From Verrucomicrobiota bacterium (GTDB lineage: Bacteria; Verrucomicrobiota; Verrucomicrobiia; Limisphaerales; SIBE01), in NCBI GenBank assembly GCA_016871515.1, contig VHDE01000023.1:1-57772 (forward strand): a DNA stretch of 57,772 nt, written 5' to 3'. Both the position numbers and the translations under genes were made by a program. Position 1 is the first letter of the stretch. Each line of letters opens with the position of its first letter. Shown one piece after another: positions 8,328 to 17,760 of the stretch. The notes under the pieces are model-generated. The model did not search any database. It saw only the letters and a list, made by a program, of their open reading frames with translations, and had not been told where the DNA came from.

Positions 8328-9644
8328 CTAGTCGTCGCCGCCGCCCTTTCCACCGCCTTCGGAACCAAGTTGGTCGATGAGGGTAATGAGGGGTAAGAAG
8401 AGCGCGATCACGATGCTTCCGACGACGACAGCGAGGAACACGATCATGATCGGTTCCAGCAATGAGGTCATCGCCGATACGGCGTTATCGACTTCGTCAT
8501 CATAATTGTCGGCGATCTTCATAAGCATTTCCGGAAGCGCGCCCGTTTGTTCGCCGACGTCAACCATGCTGATAACCATGGGAGGAAAAACATTCGACGC
8601 TTCCAACGGCGCTGTGATTGTCTCGCCTTCCTTGACGCTTTCGTGGACGGCGCCGACGGCTTCTCCAACAATCACGTTGCCCGAAGTCTCTTTAACGATC
8701 GTCAACGCCTGAAGAATTGGAACGCCGCTGCTAACCAATGTGCCCAGCGTTCGCGTGAATCTGGAAATCGCAACTTTGCTGACGACGGGGCCGAGAACAG
8801 GAAAACTTAGTTTAAGTCTGTCAAACAGCTTTCGGCCTATTCTCGTTCGAACGATCAGTTTGAAGACGATGAACGCGCCGATCAAACACCCGAATGTGAC
8901 CAAAAAGTGTTGAGCCACAATTTCGCTGACTGCCAAAACGAAATTCGTGAACGCAGGCATGGCCGCGCCTTCCAACATGTCAGCAAAGATTGCCTTAAAC
9001 TTGGGAACCACGACCACCATCAAGAGAATCAAGATGCCGACGGCGACAAACATGACTGCGGCCGGATAAAACATGGCCGCCACAACTTTGCCTTTGATCT
9101 TCTGCGCTTTCTCCATGAACTCCGAAAGCCGGTTTAATACAACTTCGAGCACACCGCCGAGTTCGCCCGCTTTAACCATGTTCACAAATAGCCGGTTAAA
9201 TACTTTCGGATGTTGAGCCAACCCTTCCGAAAATGTGCTGCCCCCCTCAATCGAAATCGCCAGATCATTGATGATGCTGCGCAGCGTTGGATTCCTTTCC
9301 TGTCTTTCCAAGACTCTCAATCCTCGAAGCAAGGGCAAGCCAGCGTCCACCAGAGTCGCCAATTGCCGCGTAAACGTGGTCAGGATTTTCGGTTTTACTT
9401 TGCCGCCCAAGCCGGGAATCCGGATGTTGATGCTCACCCCGCCCTTTTTCTTTCCGCCTCTGGCGGGAGCGGCGCCTCCTTTTTTCCCAGCCTTCTCTTT
9501 GACCTTGTCCGCTTCGACTACTTTCGTCGGGAAATACCCCATTTCCTTGAGCCGCCCGATGGCTTCGTTCTGATTTGCCACCTCGAGAGTGCCTTTTGTT
9601 TCCTTGCCACGGGAATCCATGGCGACGTAATTGAATTTAGGCAT
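8328..9644 (-). CDS. pilC: Type IV pilus/type II secretion inner-membrane platform protein
   Basis: 438 residues, the usual PilC/GspF length. The N-terminus (MPKFNYVAMDSRGKETKGTL) is the typical PilC start. Two T2SSF domains each contain the repeated pattern 'FTRQLATLVDAGLPLLRGL' and 'FTRTLGTLVSSGVPILQAL', and three hydrophobic stretches are present (about residues 195-215, 245-265 and 400-425). There is a Lys/Gly-rich linker near residues 50-65. It lies 14 bp after the ATPase gene and is the last gene of the operon. It anchors the assembly ATPase to the pilus. Confidence 0.93.
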   Translation of the reverse strand: MPKFNYVAMDSRGKETKGTLEVANQNEAIGRLKEMGYFPTKVVEADKVKEKAGKKGGAAPARGGKKKGGVSINIRIPGLGGKVKPKILTTFTRQLATLVDAGLPLLRGLRVLERQERNPTLRSIINDLAISIEGGSTFSEGLAQHPKVFNRLFVNMVKAGELGGVLEVVLNRLSEFMEKAQKIKGKVVAAMFYPAAVMFVAVGILILLMVVVVPKFKAIFADMLEGAAMPAFTNFVLAVSEIVAQHFLVTFGCLIGAFIVFKLIVRTRIGRKLFDRLKLSFPVLGPVVSKVAISRFTRTLGTLVSSGVPILQALTIVKETSGNVIVGEAVGAVHESVKEGETITAPLEASNVFPPMVISMVDVGEQTGALPEMLMKIADNYDDEVDNAVSAMTSLLEPIMIVFLAVVVGSIVIALFLPLITLIDQLGSEGGGKGGGDD

Positions 9645-9658
9645 AAGGACCTTTGCTA

Positions 9659-11374
9659 TTAGGTGTATTTCAGTATTTCTTCAATGGTGGTTTCGCCATC
9701 GAAAATGCCACGCAAGCCATCCTCGCGCAATGTTACCATGCCGAGTTCGACAGCCTTTTGGCGAATGACGACCGTAGGCGCGCGCTCGTTGATCAAGCTG
9801 CGGATCGCCTCATTGACGACGAGCAATTCGAAGATGCCTTTGCGTCCGCGGTACCCGGTGTCATTGCAATTGGCGCAGCCGCGCCCGTAGTAGAAAACTT
9901 TGTCACCAACATCGTGCGGGGAGAGGTTCAGCAGTGACAACTGATTTTCGGTCGGCTCGAAAGGCGTGCGACATTTCCGGCAGATCGTTCGAACCAAGCG
10001 TTGCGCCAAGACGGCCATGAGCGTGGAAGAAATCAAGAAGGGTTCGACGCCCATATCGATGAGACGCGTCACGGCGCCGGGCGCGTCGTTTGTGTGCAGC
10101 GTGCTCAAAACCAAGTGACCTGTGAGCGATGCTTGAATGGCCACCTGCGAAGTCTCGAGGTCGCGCATTTCACCCAGCATGATGATGTCGGGGTCCTGCC
10201 GCAAAAATGATCGCAACGCTTTGCCGAAGGTCATGCCGACCGCTTCGTTGACCGCGACCTGCATGATGCCTTCTATGTCAAATTCCACCGGATCTTCAGC
10301 GGTGAGCAGTTTCGAATCAATGGTGTTAATCCGACGCAACGCGGAGTAAAGCGTGGTGGTTTTGCCGCAGCCGGTTGGGCCGGTCACGATTACAATGCCA
10401 TTCGGTTGCTGAATCGCTTCCGAAAAATAATTGAGAATAAACTGCGGAAAGCCGAGCGATTCCAATTCCAATTTCAAGGCCGAGCGATCCAGCACGCGGA
10501 GCACGACCGACTCGCCGAACTGGGTCGGCAGCGTTGAAACACGCAAGTCCACTTGCCGTCCGCCCAAACTAATGGTGATGCGTCCGTCTTGAGGCAAGCG
10601 CCGTTCGGAAATGTTCAGGTTGGCCATGACCTTGAGACGCGACGTCACGGGCAAAGCAAGGTGCTTGGGCGGAGGGGACATTTCGTAGAGCGCGCCGTCC
10701 ACGCGATAGCGGATTTTGAATTCGTCTTCAAACGGCTCGAAGTGAATGTCGCTCGCTCGATCTTGAATCGCTTGAAACAGCACGAGATTGACGAACTTAA
10801 TAATCGGCGTCGCGTTCGCTTGGTCGGTCAAATCCGAAACATCGAAGGCGGCTGCGACCGTCGTCTCAGGTCTGTCCTTGCCCAAATCCAAGTTCGCGCC
10901 CAATTCCTTCAGAATCTCGCTGACGCTGGAATTGGTGTCTTCGGGGTAGAATTTGTTCAACGCTCTCTCGATTTGAGCGGCGTCGGCGACGACTACTTGA
11001 ACTTCTTTACCGATGGAAAATCCCAACTCGTCGATCATCTGCGGATTGAGCGGGTCCATGAAGGCAACTTGAATCGTTGAGCCATAAACGGCCACTGGGA
11101 CACATTGATACATGCGCGCGGTGGCGGCCGGGATGGTCTGGATAATCTCAGTCGTTAACTCGGATTCGCGGATATCGGCAATGTCGGTTCCAAGGTGTTC
11201 GGAAATGAGTTGGAGTTGGGTATACGTGTCAACCAGGCCGAAGTCCTTTAGAAGCTGGCTCATTGGCTTGCCGCTCCGGGTTTGTTCCTGGGTCACTTCC
11301 TCCAATTGCAAATCATCAATCAGGCCGCGCTCTTTGACGAGGGCCAGGAGGGGATCAGACGTAATTTCGGACAT
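9659..11374 (-). CDS. pilB: GspE/PilB-family assembly ATPase (second copy)
   Basis: 571 residues. N-terminal MshEN-like domain (about 1-145), then the catalytic core with Walker [10 protein letters not shown] (about 332-340), Asp-box/Walker B ([15 protein letters not shown]) and His-box ([13 protein letters not shown]). Near the C-terminus is a C4 zinc site, CRKC...CANC. These are hallmarks of PilB/GspE extension ATPases. It starts 8 bp after the PilT-like gene and is followed after 14 bp by pilC. With a second paralogue at 12571-14295, which one powers pili and which the pseudopilus cannot be told from sequence. Confidence 0.92.
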   Translation of the reverse strand: MSEITSDPLLALVKERGLIDDLQLEEVTQEQTRSGKPMSQLLKDFGLVDTYTQLQLISEHLGTDIADIRESELTTEIIQTIPAATARMYQCVPVAVYGSTIQVAFMDPLNPQMIDELGFSIGKEVQVVVADAAQIERALNKFYPEDTNSSVSEILKELGANLDLGKDRPETTVAAAFDVSDLTDQANATPIIKFVNLVLFQAIQDRASDIHFEPFEDEFKIRYRVDGALYEMSPPPKHLALPVTSRLKVMANLNISERRLPQDGRITISLGGRQVDLRVSTLPTQFGESVVLRVLDRSALKLELESLGFPQFILNYFSEAIQQPNGIVIVTGPTGCGKTTTLYSALRRINTIDSKLLTAEDPVEFDIEGIMQVAVNEAVGMTFGKALRSFLRQDPDIIMLGEMRDLETSQVAIQASLTGHLVLSTLHTNDAPGAVTRLIDMGVEPFLISSTLMAVLAQRLVRTICRKCRTPFEPTENQLSLLNLSPHDVGDKVFYYGRGCANCNDTGYRGRKGIFELLVVNEAIRSLINERAPTVVIRQKAVELGMVTLREDGLRGIFDGETTIEEILKYT

Positions 11375-11382
11375 AACAAAAA

Positions 11383-12483
11383 TCAGCGAGCTGCCGCCGC
11401 AGCCGCCCGGCTGGCTTCAATTTCCTGTAGTTTGACCAGGATCGTTGTGGAATCTTGCGCTTTCGTAATGACTTCTTCCTGGGCGATCATGCCTTGGAGG
11501 TATTTGTCGATTAAGAAGCTGTCCAATGTGACCATGCCATACTTCGCCCCGGTCTGAATGTCGGAATTGATTCGGAAGGTCTTATTGTCGCGAATCAAGG
11601 CCGCGATGGAAGGCGTGTTCACCATAATCTCGAAGATGGCCACGCGTCCCGGCTTGTCGCAGCGTGGTATAAGCAGCTGTGAAATCACCGCCTGCAAGAC
11701 CGTCGAAAGCTGAATCCGAATCATTTCCTGCTGCTCTTTCGGGAAGGCGTTCGTGATACGGTCAATGGTTTTCGCGGCGCCGGTCGTATGCAACGTTCCG
11801 AAGACCAAATGGCCGGTCTCAGCCGCGGTGATGGCCGCTTCCATCGTTTCAAGATCGCGCAACTCGCCGACTAGAATGACATCCGGGTCTTGGCGTAACG
11901 CGCGTCGCAAAGCCTCGGCGAAATTCGGCACATCCACGTTGACTTCGCGTTGCGTAACGACCGACTTCTTGTGCTTGTGATAGTACTCGATCGGGTCTTC
12001 GACCGTGATGATGTGGGCATCGTCGCGCTCCTCATTGATGATGTTGATCATCGACGCCAGCGTGGTCGTCTTGCCTGATCCGGTGGGGCCGGTGACCAGA
12101 CATAAGCCTCTCGGTTTGTAAAGCAGTTCGCGAACTGAAGGCGGCAATCCAATCTGTTCCATAGTGAGCAGCTTGCTCGGGATTTGCCGCAGCACCGTTC
12201 CGAAATTGCCTTTTTCCTTGAACACACTGACGCGAAACCGGGCGAGTTCTCCGAAAGCAAAACCGAAATCCGCCCCGCCACGTTCGCGCACTTGCTGAAT
12301 GTGGTCTTCCGATGTAATGCTCCGCATCAGTTCCTCGGTATCCTCAGGTCGCAAAGGAGGGCCCTCGACCCGGTGAAGCACCCCATGCAAGCGGATGACG
12401 GGTGGAATCCCGACGCGGATATGCAAGTCGGCGGCGCCTTCGGACACGACTAACTGCAACAAATCGGACATCGAATAAGACAT
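11383..12483 (-). CDS. pilT: Twitching motility retraction ATPase PilT
   Basis: 366 residues, typical PilT length, without the long MshEN N-domain of PilB. Walker [10 protein letters not shown] (about 132-140), Asp-box ([13 protein letters not shown]), Walker B ([16 protein letters not shown]), His-box ([14 protein letters not shown]) and the PilT-type ending ([27 protein letters not shown]). The C-terminus ends in an Ala run. Alternative start MSDLL is 12 bp inside. Its position between two PilB-like genes points to a retractable pilus rather than only a secretion pseudopilus. Confidence 0.93.
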   Translation of the reverse strand: MSYSMSDLLQLVVSEGAADLHIRVGIPPVIRLHGVLHRVEGPPLRPEDTEELMRSITSEDHIQQVRERGGADFGFAFGELARFRVSVFKEKGNFGTVLRQIPSKLLTMEQIGLPPSVRELLYKPRGLCLVTGPTGSGKTTTLASMINIINEERDDAHIITVEDPIEYYHKHKKSVVTQREVNVDVPNFAEALRRALRQDPDVILVGELRDLETMEAAITAAETGHLVFGTLHTTGAAKTIDRITNAFPKEQQEMIRIQLSTVLQAVISQLLIPRCDKPGRVAIFEIMVNTPSIAALIRDNKTFRINSDIQTGAKYGMVTLDSFLIDKYLQGMIAQEEVITKAQDSTTILVKLQEIEASRAAAAAAR

Positions 12484-12570
12484 AGTGGGAAGAGACGATT
12501 ATCGACTTAACGGATTGTGACTGTGGGTTGAATTAATGACATTCCAAAGGCGCGTTTCGTTCATGCCTCG

Positions 12571-14295
12571 CTAATCGACGTCGCCGATGGTGGCACGAAT
12601 GACTTCTTCGGGGGTAGTTAGCCCGCCCAGAACCTTTCGCGCGCCGTCTTCCCGCAATGTGCGCATCCCCATTTCGCGGGCGCGGATGCGCAAAACCGAC
12701 GCCGAAACCTTGTCATAGATCAGCTTCCTTGCTTCATCATCAATGACGAAAATCTCGAAGATGCCGAAACGGCCGCGGCACCCGGTCTTGGCACAGTCAG
12801 CGCAACCTTTGCCACGCTTGAACGCAGCCTCAGCGGTGTTATTCGGATCGATGCTCAGCGCCCGCAACTCCGCTTCCGTTGGGGCGTACGGCGCCGCGCA
12901 TTTTTTGCAGACTTTGCGAACAAGGCGTTGCGCCATGAGAGCCCGCGTCGAGGAAGCGACCAAGAATGGTTTGACCCCGATGTCGATGAGACGGGTCACC
13001 GCGCTCGGCGCGTCATTCGTATGCAGCGTCGAGAAAACCAAATGACCTGTGAGCGAGGCATTGATGGCGATTGTGGCCGTTTCTAGATCGCGAATTTCAC
13101 CCAGCATGACGACGTTAGGAGCTTGGCGGAGCATGGACCGCAACGCGGCGGCGAAAGTGAAGCCAATGACTTCATTGACTTGGACTTGATTGATGCCCGC
13201 TAACTGATATTCGACTGGGTCTTCGACGGTAATAATCTTGCGATCCGGACGATTAATGAAGTTTAGACAGGAATAGAGCGTTGTCGTTTTGCCCGAACCG
13301 GTTGGACCCGTTACTAATAGAATCCCGTCAGGCAAGCCGATCAGCCGTTCGAATGTCTGTTGATCATCGGTGAAAAAGCCCAATTCCGGCAAGCCGAGCC
13401 GCAGCCCTTCCTTGTCCAGGATGCGCATGACGATGCTTTCGCCATGATTCGTGGGCAGACAGGAGACGCGCAGGTCGATCGTTTTGCCGCCCACCGAAGT
13501 TTGAATACGTCCGTCCTGCGGAATGCGTTTTTCCGCGATGGACATATTGGACTGGATTTTCAAACGGCTGATGATCGAGGCTTGCAATCGCTTGGGCGGC
13601 CCCTTCATTTCGTGCAACACACCATCGATCCGGTAGCGGACGCGAAAGGTCTTCGCCATCGGTTCCAAATGAATGTCCGAAGCCCGCATCTTAAAGGCTT
13701 CGACAATCATGGTGTTGACCAATTTGATGATTGGCGCGTCCGCTTCAACAACCGTTCCGTCATCCTCGCCAGCCGCCCCATATTTCCCAATTTCGACCTC
13801 GCCCTCGGTGATGTCTTGAATCATCTTCCCGACGGAATCATCCCGCGCGCCATAATAACGGCCCAGCGCGCTTTCAATGTCCTCTTGCGTGGCCACTAGG
13901 ATGTCCACGCGCGTGTTCAACGCGTGCTGCAGTCCATCCAAAGTATCGAGGTCGGTAGGATCGGTTACGGCGACCTTGATGCCATTATCGTCTTTGAAAA
14001 CCGGAACAACATTGAACCGCTTGGCGACGTGTCTGGGAACGGACTTGATGACATCGTCCGTGAGACGCATATCACCCAAGCTCACGTATTCAGCGCCTGC
14101 CTGGGCGGCTTTGGCTTGGGCAACATCGGCCGCGCGAATGACCTTTTTGGCAACCAACGTATCGACGACGCCTTCACCGCTGGAATCGGCCTCCGTCCGG
14201 GCGGCGTCCAGCTTTTCGTTGGCCACCAATCCCATCTCAACCAGGGAATCAATCAAATAATCATCTCTCGCACCCACGATCTGCCTTTCCTTCAA
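12571..14295 (-). CDS. GspE/PilB-family assembly ATPase (first copy)
   Basis: 574 residues. MshEN-type N-terminal domain, Walker [10 protein letters not shown], Asp-box (IITVEDPVEYQLAGINQVQ), Walker B (APNVVMLGEIRDLET), His-box ([14 protein letters not shown]) and zinc Cys pairs CKKC...CADC. It is the first gene of the four-gene operon, 87 bp before pilT. It shares only part of its sequence with the copy at 9659-11374, so this looks like an old duplication rather than a recent one. Confidence 0.92.
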   Translation of the reverse strand: MKERQIVGARDDYLIDSLVEMGLVANEKLDAARTEADSSGEGVVDTLVAKKVIRAADVAQAKAAQAGAEYVSLGDMRLTDDVIKSVPRHVAKRFNVVPVFKDDNGIKVAVTDPTDLDTLDGLQHALNTRVDILVATQEDIESALGRYYGARDDSVGKMIQDITEGEVEIGKYGAAGEDDGTVVEADAPIIKLVNTMIVEAFKMRASDIHLEPMAKTFRVRYRIDGVLHEMKGPPKRLQASIISRLKIQSNMSIAEKRIPQDGRIQTSVGGKTIDLRVSCLPTNHGESIVMRILDKEGLRLGLPELGFFTDDQQTFERLIGLPDGILLVTGPTGSGKTTTLYSCLNFINRPDRKIITVEDPVEYQLAGINQVQVNEVIGFTFAAALRSMLRQAPNVVMLGEIRDLETATIAINASLTGHLVFSTLHTNDAPSAVTRLIDIGVKPFLVASSTRALMAQRLVRKVCKKCAAPYAPTEAELRALSIDPNNTAEAAFKRGKGCADCAKTGCRGRFGIFEIFVIDDEARKLIYDKVSASVLRIRAREMGMRTLREDGARKVLGGLTTPEEVIRATIGDVD

Positions 14296-14502
14296 CTAGG
14301 GATAAAAATGGAAATCCAGCGCATACTATCGGCGCAGAGCCTATTGTCAAACGCTGACCGTAAAATATCGCGGGATAAACTATATAGCTTGAAAAAATGC
14401 CCTGTAAGCTGTCGGAGCATGACCGTTTCGGAAAAACCGAGATCACGAATCCAACGCCTCAAGATGCGCGAATTCAACAGTGCGTTTTTCAATGTGACTG
14501 CT

Positions 14503-14513
14503 ATTATATTATA
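14503..14513 (-). promoter_or_regulatory. Possible -10 element upstream of the pil operon
   Basis: Two overlapping perfect TATAAT boxes read on the minus strand (14503-14508 and 14508-14513), in an AT-rich 280-bp gap about 210 bp upstream of the first ATPase gene. No good -35 box was found at 17 bp, so this is only a candidate. Nothing else is recognised in 14296-14575. Confidence 0.3.
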
Positions 14514-14575
14514 GAAGTCCAGATACGCGATTTTTTGAAGCAAAGTATATGCCCAAATTTCCTGAACCTGAAGAA

Positions 14576-16678
14576 TCAGGCCTCGGCATCCTCGATCACT
14601 ACCGTGTCGCCCGAAACCGCCACTGATGAACCGAAGCGGTCAAAGGCCGCGCCGCGGCTGGCAGTCAGTTTGGATTGCTCGGTCCAGTTCGTTCCGATCT
14701 GCGAAAAAATGTAAGCCGCTCCGGCGTCCGTTTTCCCGCTTAAATCGGCCACGAAAGCGCCAATGACCGCTGTTTGTTCCGAGATCGCCACGGAAACTCC
14801 CAAACCATCGTCCGCCTTCACCTTAAAAGCAGTCGCTACTCCGTTCGAACTCGGCGTCCAGACCAAAGTCTTGCCCTGCGCCAACAATGTTGTGCCCGCC
14901 GTTACTAGGCTCCCGCCTTTCGTCAATGTCCCCGTGCTGACAACTTCGATCCGAAACGAAACCAAATCGCCATCGACATCCATTTCGTTAGCTGCGAGCG
15001 CCAGTGTCGCATAGCTAATCGTAAACGCGGTGTCTTTTCGGGCGCCGACTAATGTGTTCACTGAAGTCAAGGTCGGCGCGTCGTTCGCGGGTTGGACTGT
15101 CAGCGTAAAAATCCGGCTTGTGGAAAGGCCATCACCGTCCGTTACGGTGACCGTGAGCGTTGCTGTTCCGTTCTGGTCTGCCGTCGGCACAATGATCATT
15201 CGCCGGGCCTTTCCGAGACCGCCAAACAGAATATGATCGCGCGAAACGAGGTTCGTGTTTGATGACTCCGCGCTGACAATCAAATCCTTCGCGGCTGTCT
15301 CGGCGTCATCAATCGCTACATCGAGAAGAAGCATGCCATCTTCTGCAATATTCTGATCCGAAATGGCGGCGAGGACGGGTGGATCGTTTTGGCCCGCGAC
15401 TTGAATCCTGACCCCGACCGCACTCGCCGAAACAGCTTTGCCATCGAACGCTCGCGCGGCGAAACCGCTGATCTCACCATTGGCGTTGGCGGGCGGTTTC
15501 CAAAGCAGGGTTTCGCCAGGGGCCAGCACGGTCAGGCCGGGTTGAAACGGCGTGCCTCCTTTGCTCAACGTCCCAGCGAGCACATTCTCGATGCGGAAGA
15601 GAATCACATCGCGATCGACGTCGTTTGCATCTGTCGCCGCGGCCAAGTTCGTATGGGTGATCGCAAACTCGGTGTCTTCCACCGCACCCATCAGTTGATT
15701 GATGCGCGTGAGATGGGGTGGATCATTGACTGGTATCACTCGCACTTCGAAGCTTCTGGAGACGCTGTCGGCGCCGCCGTTGCTCACACCACCGTCGTCC
15801 TGCACTGTCACACTAACGACTGCCGTCCCATGCGCATTGGGCGCTGGTCGAAAGGTGATGCCGCCGCTTGGGTTCGGGCTAACGTAGCCGAGCGACAAAT
15901 CCGCCAACAATTCTGGATTGCTGACCGACATAAACACTCGCAGAGACTGGCTTTCATTCGGTGAACCAGCGCCGATTCCGATCAGACTTACACCGTACTG
16001 GTTAATGGCATCTTCCTCGATGGTAAGGTCACTTAGGGACGCCAGCGTCGGCGGGTCGTTAACCGGTGTCACGCTTGCCACGAAACTGCGGCTGATCGCT
16101 TCGACGCCGCCGTTGGCTGTCCCTCCGGAATCGGTCACGGTGACGGTCAGTGTCTGGCTTTCGTTGGCCGCGCCGGTACTGTTGCCGCTCAGCACGATAT
16201 TCTGCTGACCGGCATCTTCGAGAATCGTTTGATCGCTGATTGCCGCCAGCGTCGGCGCGTCGTTGACGGCGGTTACGGTGATCGTGAAGGTCTGGACGGC
16301 GCTGCTGTCCAGACCGCCGTTTGCAGTGCCTCCGTTGTCCTGCAAAGAGACAGTCACAGTAGCGCTGCCGTTGGCATGAGTTGCGGGTGTGTAGGTCAAC
16401 GTGCCTGTGGAGGAGATTGCAGGCGGCGTCGAAAAAAGTGCCGCGTTGCTGTTGCTCACCTGAAAAGTCAGCGCCCGGCCTGCTTCGTCGCTCGGACCCG
16501 CACTAAGACCTGCTGGCCAGTCTGTCACGGTCTGTTTTCCTGCATCTTCCAACACGGTTTGGTCAGCGCCTTTGACAAAGCTCGGCGCGTCGTTCACTGC
16601 ACCAGGAGATTGAGGAACAAAGCCGTCGGGATAGCCAGGAAGGCGATGCAGTAAATCCCAAATGCCTTGGCGAGCCAC
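14576..16678 (-). CDS. Ig/cadherin-like tandem-repeat surface protein, truncated remnant
   Basis: 700 residues with no signal peptide. From about residue 28 it is a chain of 85-110-residue repeats with the boundary motif 'VNDAPTL / VNDPPTL' and 'IxDQTIxEDA', typical of Ig-like/cadherin-like adhesin modules. The last 60 residues switch to an FG-GAP (integrin beta-propeller) blade (AAFDRFGSSVAVSGDTVVI) and then stop abruptly (EDAEA). The first 27 residues are merely an out-of-frame reading of the small ORF at 16594-16764. The gene therefore seems to have lost its true start and most of its propeller, and it may not be functional. Confidence 0.6.
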   Translation of the reverse strand: MARQGIWDLLHRLPGYPDGFVPQSPGAVNDAPSFVKGADQTVLEDAGKQTVTDWPAGLSAGPSDEAGRALTFQVSNSNAALFSTPPAISSTGTLTYTPATHANGSATVTVSLQDNGGTANGGLDSSAVQTFTITVTAVNDAPTLAAISDQTILEDAGQQNIVLSGNSTGAANESQTLTVTVTDSGGTANGGVEAISRSFVASVTPVNDPPTLASLSDLTIEEDAINQYGVSLIGIGAGSPNESQSLRVFMSVSNPELLADLSLGYVSPNPSGGITFRPAPNAHGTAVVSVTVQDDGGVSNGGADSVSRSFEVRVIPVNDPPHLTRINQLMGAVEDTEFAITHTNLAAATDANDVDRDVILFRIENVLAGTLSKGGTPFQPGLTVLAPGETLLWKPPANANGEISGFAARAFDGKAVSASAVGVRIQVAGQNDPPVLAAISDQNIAEDGMLLLDVAIDDAETAAKDLIVSAESSNTNLVSRDHILFGGLGKARRMIIVPTADQNGTATLTVTVTDGDGLSTSRIFTLTVQPANDAPTLTSVNTLVGARKDTAFTISYATLALAANEMDVDGDLVSFRIEVVSTGTLTKGGSLVTAGTTLLAQGKTLVWTPSSNGVATAFKVKADDGLGVSVAISEQTAVIGAFVADLSGKTDAGAAYIFSQIGTNWTEQSKLTASRGAAFDRFGSSVAVSGDTVVIEDAEA

Positions 16679-16764
16679 GCGCCCCCAATCTCCGGCTGCG
16701 CGAGAATAAAGCCGATGAACGTCACGCCGAGGACGATCATGATCAGTCGTAAAATATTACTCAT
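16594..16764 (-). CDS. Small two-helix membrane protein
   Basis: 56 residues from the ATG at 16764 (MSNILRLIMIVLGVTF...) to TGA at 16594-16596. Two hydrophobic segments (about 4-21 and 33-54) are joined by a short polar loop (AQPEIGGAW). The family is not recognised. The stop falls inside the first Ig-like repeat boundary of the overlapping reading frame, which suggests that a deletion joined this gene to the Ig-repeat gene and may have shortened it. Alternatively the ORF is complete and the overlap is chance. Confidence 0.45.
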   Translation of the reverse strand: MSNILRLIMIVLGVTFIGFILAQPEIGGAWLAKAFGIYCIAFLAIPTALFLNLLVQ

Positions 16765-16973
16765 GTTGTGTTGAAGCGTTCGTCAAATGGAGGACAGTGA
16801 AGCGGCAAAGCCCCCGTTCTCAAAAGCGCTGGTTAACGTATGTGTCACTACATCGCATTAAATAGTATATGGCTATGCACTGTTCAAGCTTTTTCCACTT
16901 TTTCGATTAACCCATCATTCCTTGCAGCAGCCGTGCCATGCTTTGGAAGAGTTCTTAACTATCAGTTCATCAG

Positions 16974-17299
16974 GCGGGAATACTCGTTCGCAGGTATCAC
17001 GGGCTCTTTAGGCAATGACCAGTTGTGGGAATCATTGGTCCCATGGCTGGGACGAGGTTAGCGGCTGTGAGCGCTAGACGGTTTCCTGACCCGTTGGGCT
17101 TATTCGGGGACCCAATATTTTGCTTGGCAATCGCAGGCGGGAATACTCGTTCGCAGGTATCACGGGCTCTTTAGGCAATGACCAGTTGTGGGAATCATTG
17201 GTCCCATGGCTGGGACGACGTTAGCGGCTGTGAGCGCTAGACGGTTTCCTGACCCGTTGGGCTTATTCGGGGACCCAATATTTTGCTTGGCAATCGCAG
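16974..17299. repeat. 163-bp near-perfect tandem duplication
   Basis: Copy 1 (16974-17136) and copy 2 (17137-17299) are identical except for one base (gacgagg versus gacgacg). They lie in a non-coding stretch (16765-17370) just upstream of the cobalamin riboswitch. The 3' end of copy 2 supplies a possible -35 box. I see no gene in 16765-16973. Confidence 0.95.
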
Positions 17300-17315
17300 C
17301 CGTTGGGCATAACAA
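17287..17315 (+). promoter_or_regulatory. Candidate promoter of the cobalamin-riboswitch operon
   Basis: TTGGCA (17287-17292), a 17-bp spacer and TAACAA (17310-17315) give a reasonable sigma70-like promoter. Transcription from it would start about 50 bases before the riboswitch P1 stem. The -35 box is in the last bases of the tandem duplication. This is an inference from hexamer similarity only. Confidence 0.35.
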
Positions 17316-17370
17316 GAGCGACGCTCTTTGAAAGGCGACGAATGTCGCGTGATGTTCGTCAAATTATGAA

Positions 17371-17512
17371 CCGTTAAATGTCAGGGAACCCCGTGAGAAT
17401 CGGGGACGGTTGCGCCACTGTAACGGGATACAAACTTCCAGAGCCACTGGTCTATCAACTGGGAAGGCGGGAGTAAGATTTGAAGCCCGAAGTCAGGATA
17501 CCGATTTAGCGG
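17371..17512 (+). ncRNA. Cobalamin (B12) riboswitch
   Basis: All hallmark blocks appear in order: GGGAA (17384-17388), the 'gtgagaatcggggacgg' P3-P4 region, GCCACTGTAAC (17414-17424), GCCACTGG, GGGAAGG, and a near-consensus B12 box, aagcccgaagtcaggatacc (17483-17502). The closing P1 stem can be drawn between ccgttaaat (17371-17379) and atttagcgg (17504-17512) with one G-U pair. It would sense adenosyl- or another cobalamin and lower expression of the operon at 17761-20344 when B12 is plentiful. Confidence 0.93.
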
Positions 17513-17567
17513 TGCTCGTCTTGGTCTCGTCTCGCCAACGCGGGACGTGGTCAACTTCTCCGTCAAA

Positions 17568-17580
17568 GAGAAGGATGAGG
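17568..17580 (+). promoter_or_regulatory. Possible antiterminator segment
   Basis: GAGA (17568-17571) and ATGAGG (17575-17580) can pair with the 5' arm of the terminator (cttcattctc, 17621-17630), allowing one G-U pair and a 3-nt bulge. This would disrupt the terminator. It was drawn by hand, without a free-energy calculation. Confidence 0.3.
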
Positions 17581-17619
17581 CCAGTCCATTCTGCTTGGGC
17601 AGAGTGGAGCCGTTGAATG

Positions 17620-17662
17620 CCTTCATTCTCCGATTTGCCGGGGTTTGAAGGTTTTTGTTTTG
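17620..17662 (+). terminator. Intrinsic terminator between riboswitch and PEP-CTERM gene
   Basis: Arms CCTTCA (17620-17625) and TGAAGG (17646-17651), an internal TT/TT loop, an inner stem CTCCG/CGGGG, loop ATTTGC, then TTTTTGTTTTG (17652-17662). It lies 108 bases after the riboswitch and about 100 bases before the first gene, the arrangement expected of a transcription-attenuation expression platform. Confidence 0.8.
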
Positions 17663-17760
17663 TCAGTTCAGCTCCCAAAGCAAGAGATCCTCAAACTCCG
17701 CACTGGTCTCTCAATCGTCAACCCTTCCGCGCGAAAGCGGAACATTGAAAGATCAGTCAC

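Noticed and set aside
16840..17061. 73-codon ORF running into the tandem duplication
   Set aside because: It ends inside the repeat, has no homology I recognise, and lies in a non-coding context next to the riboswitch.
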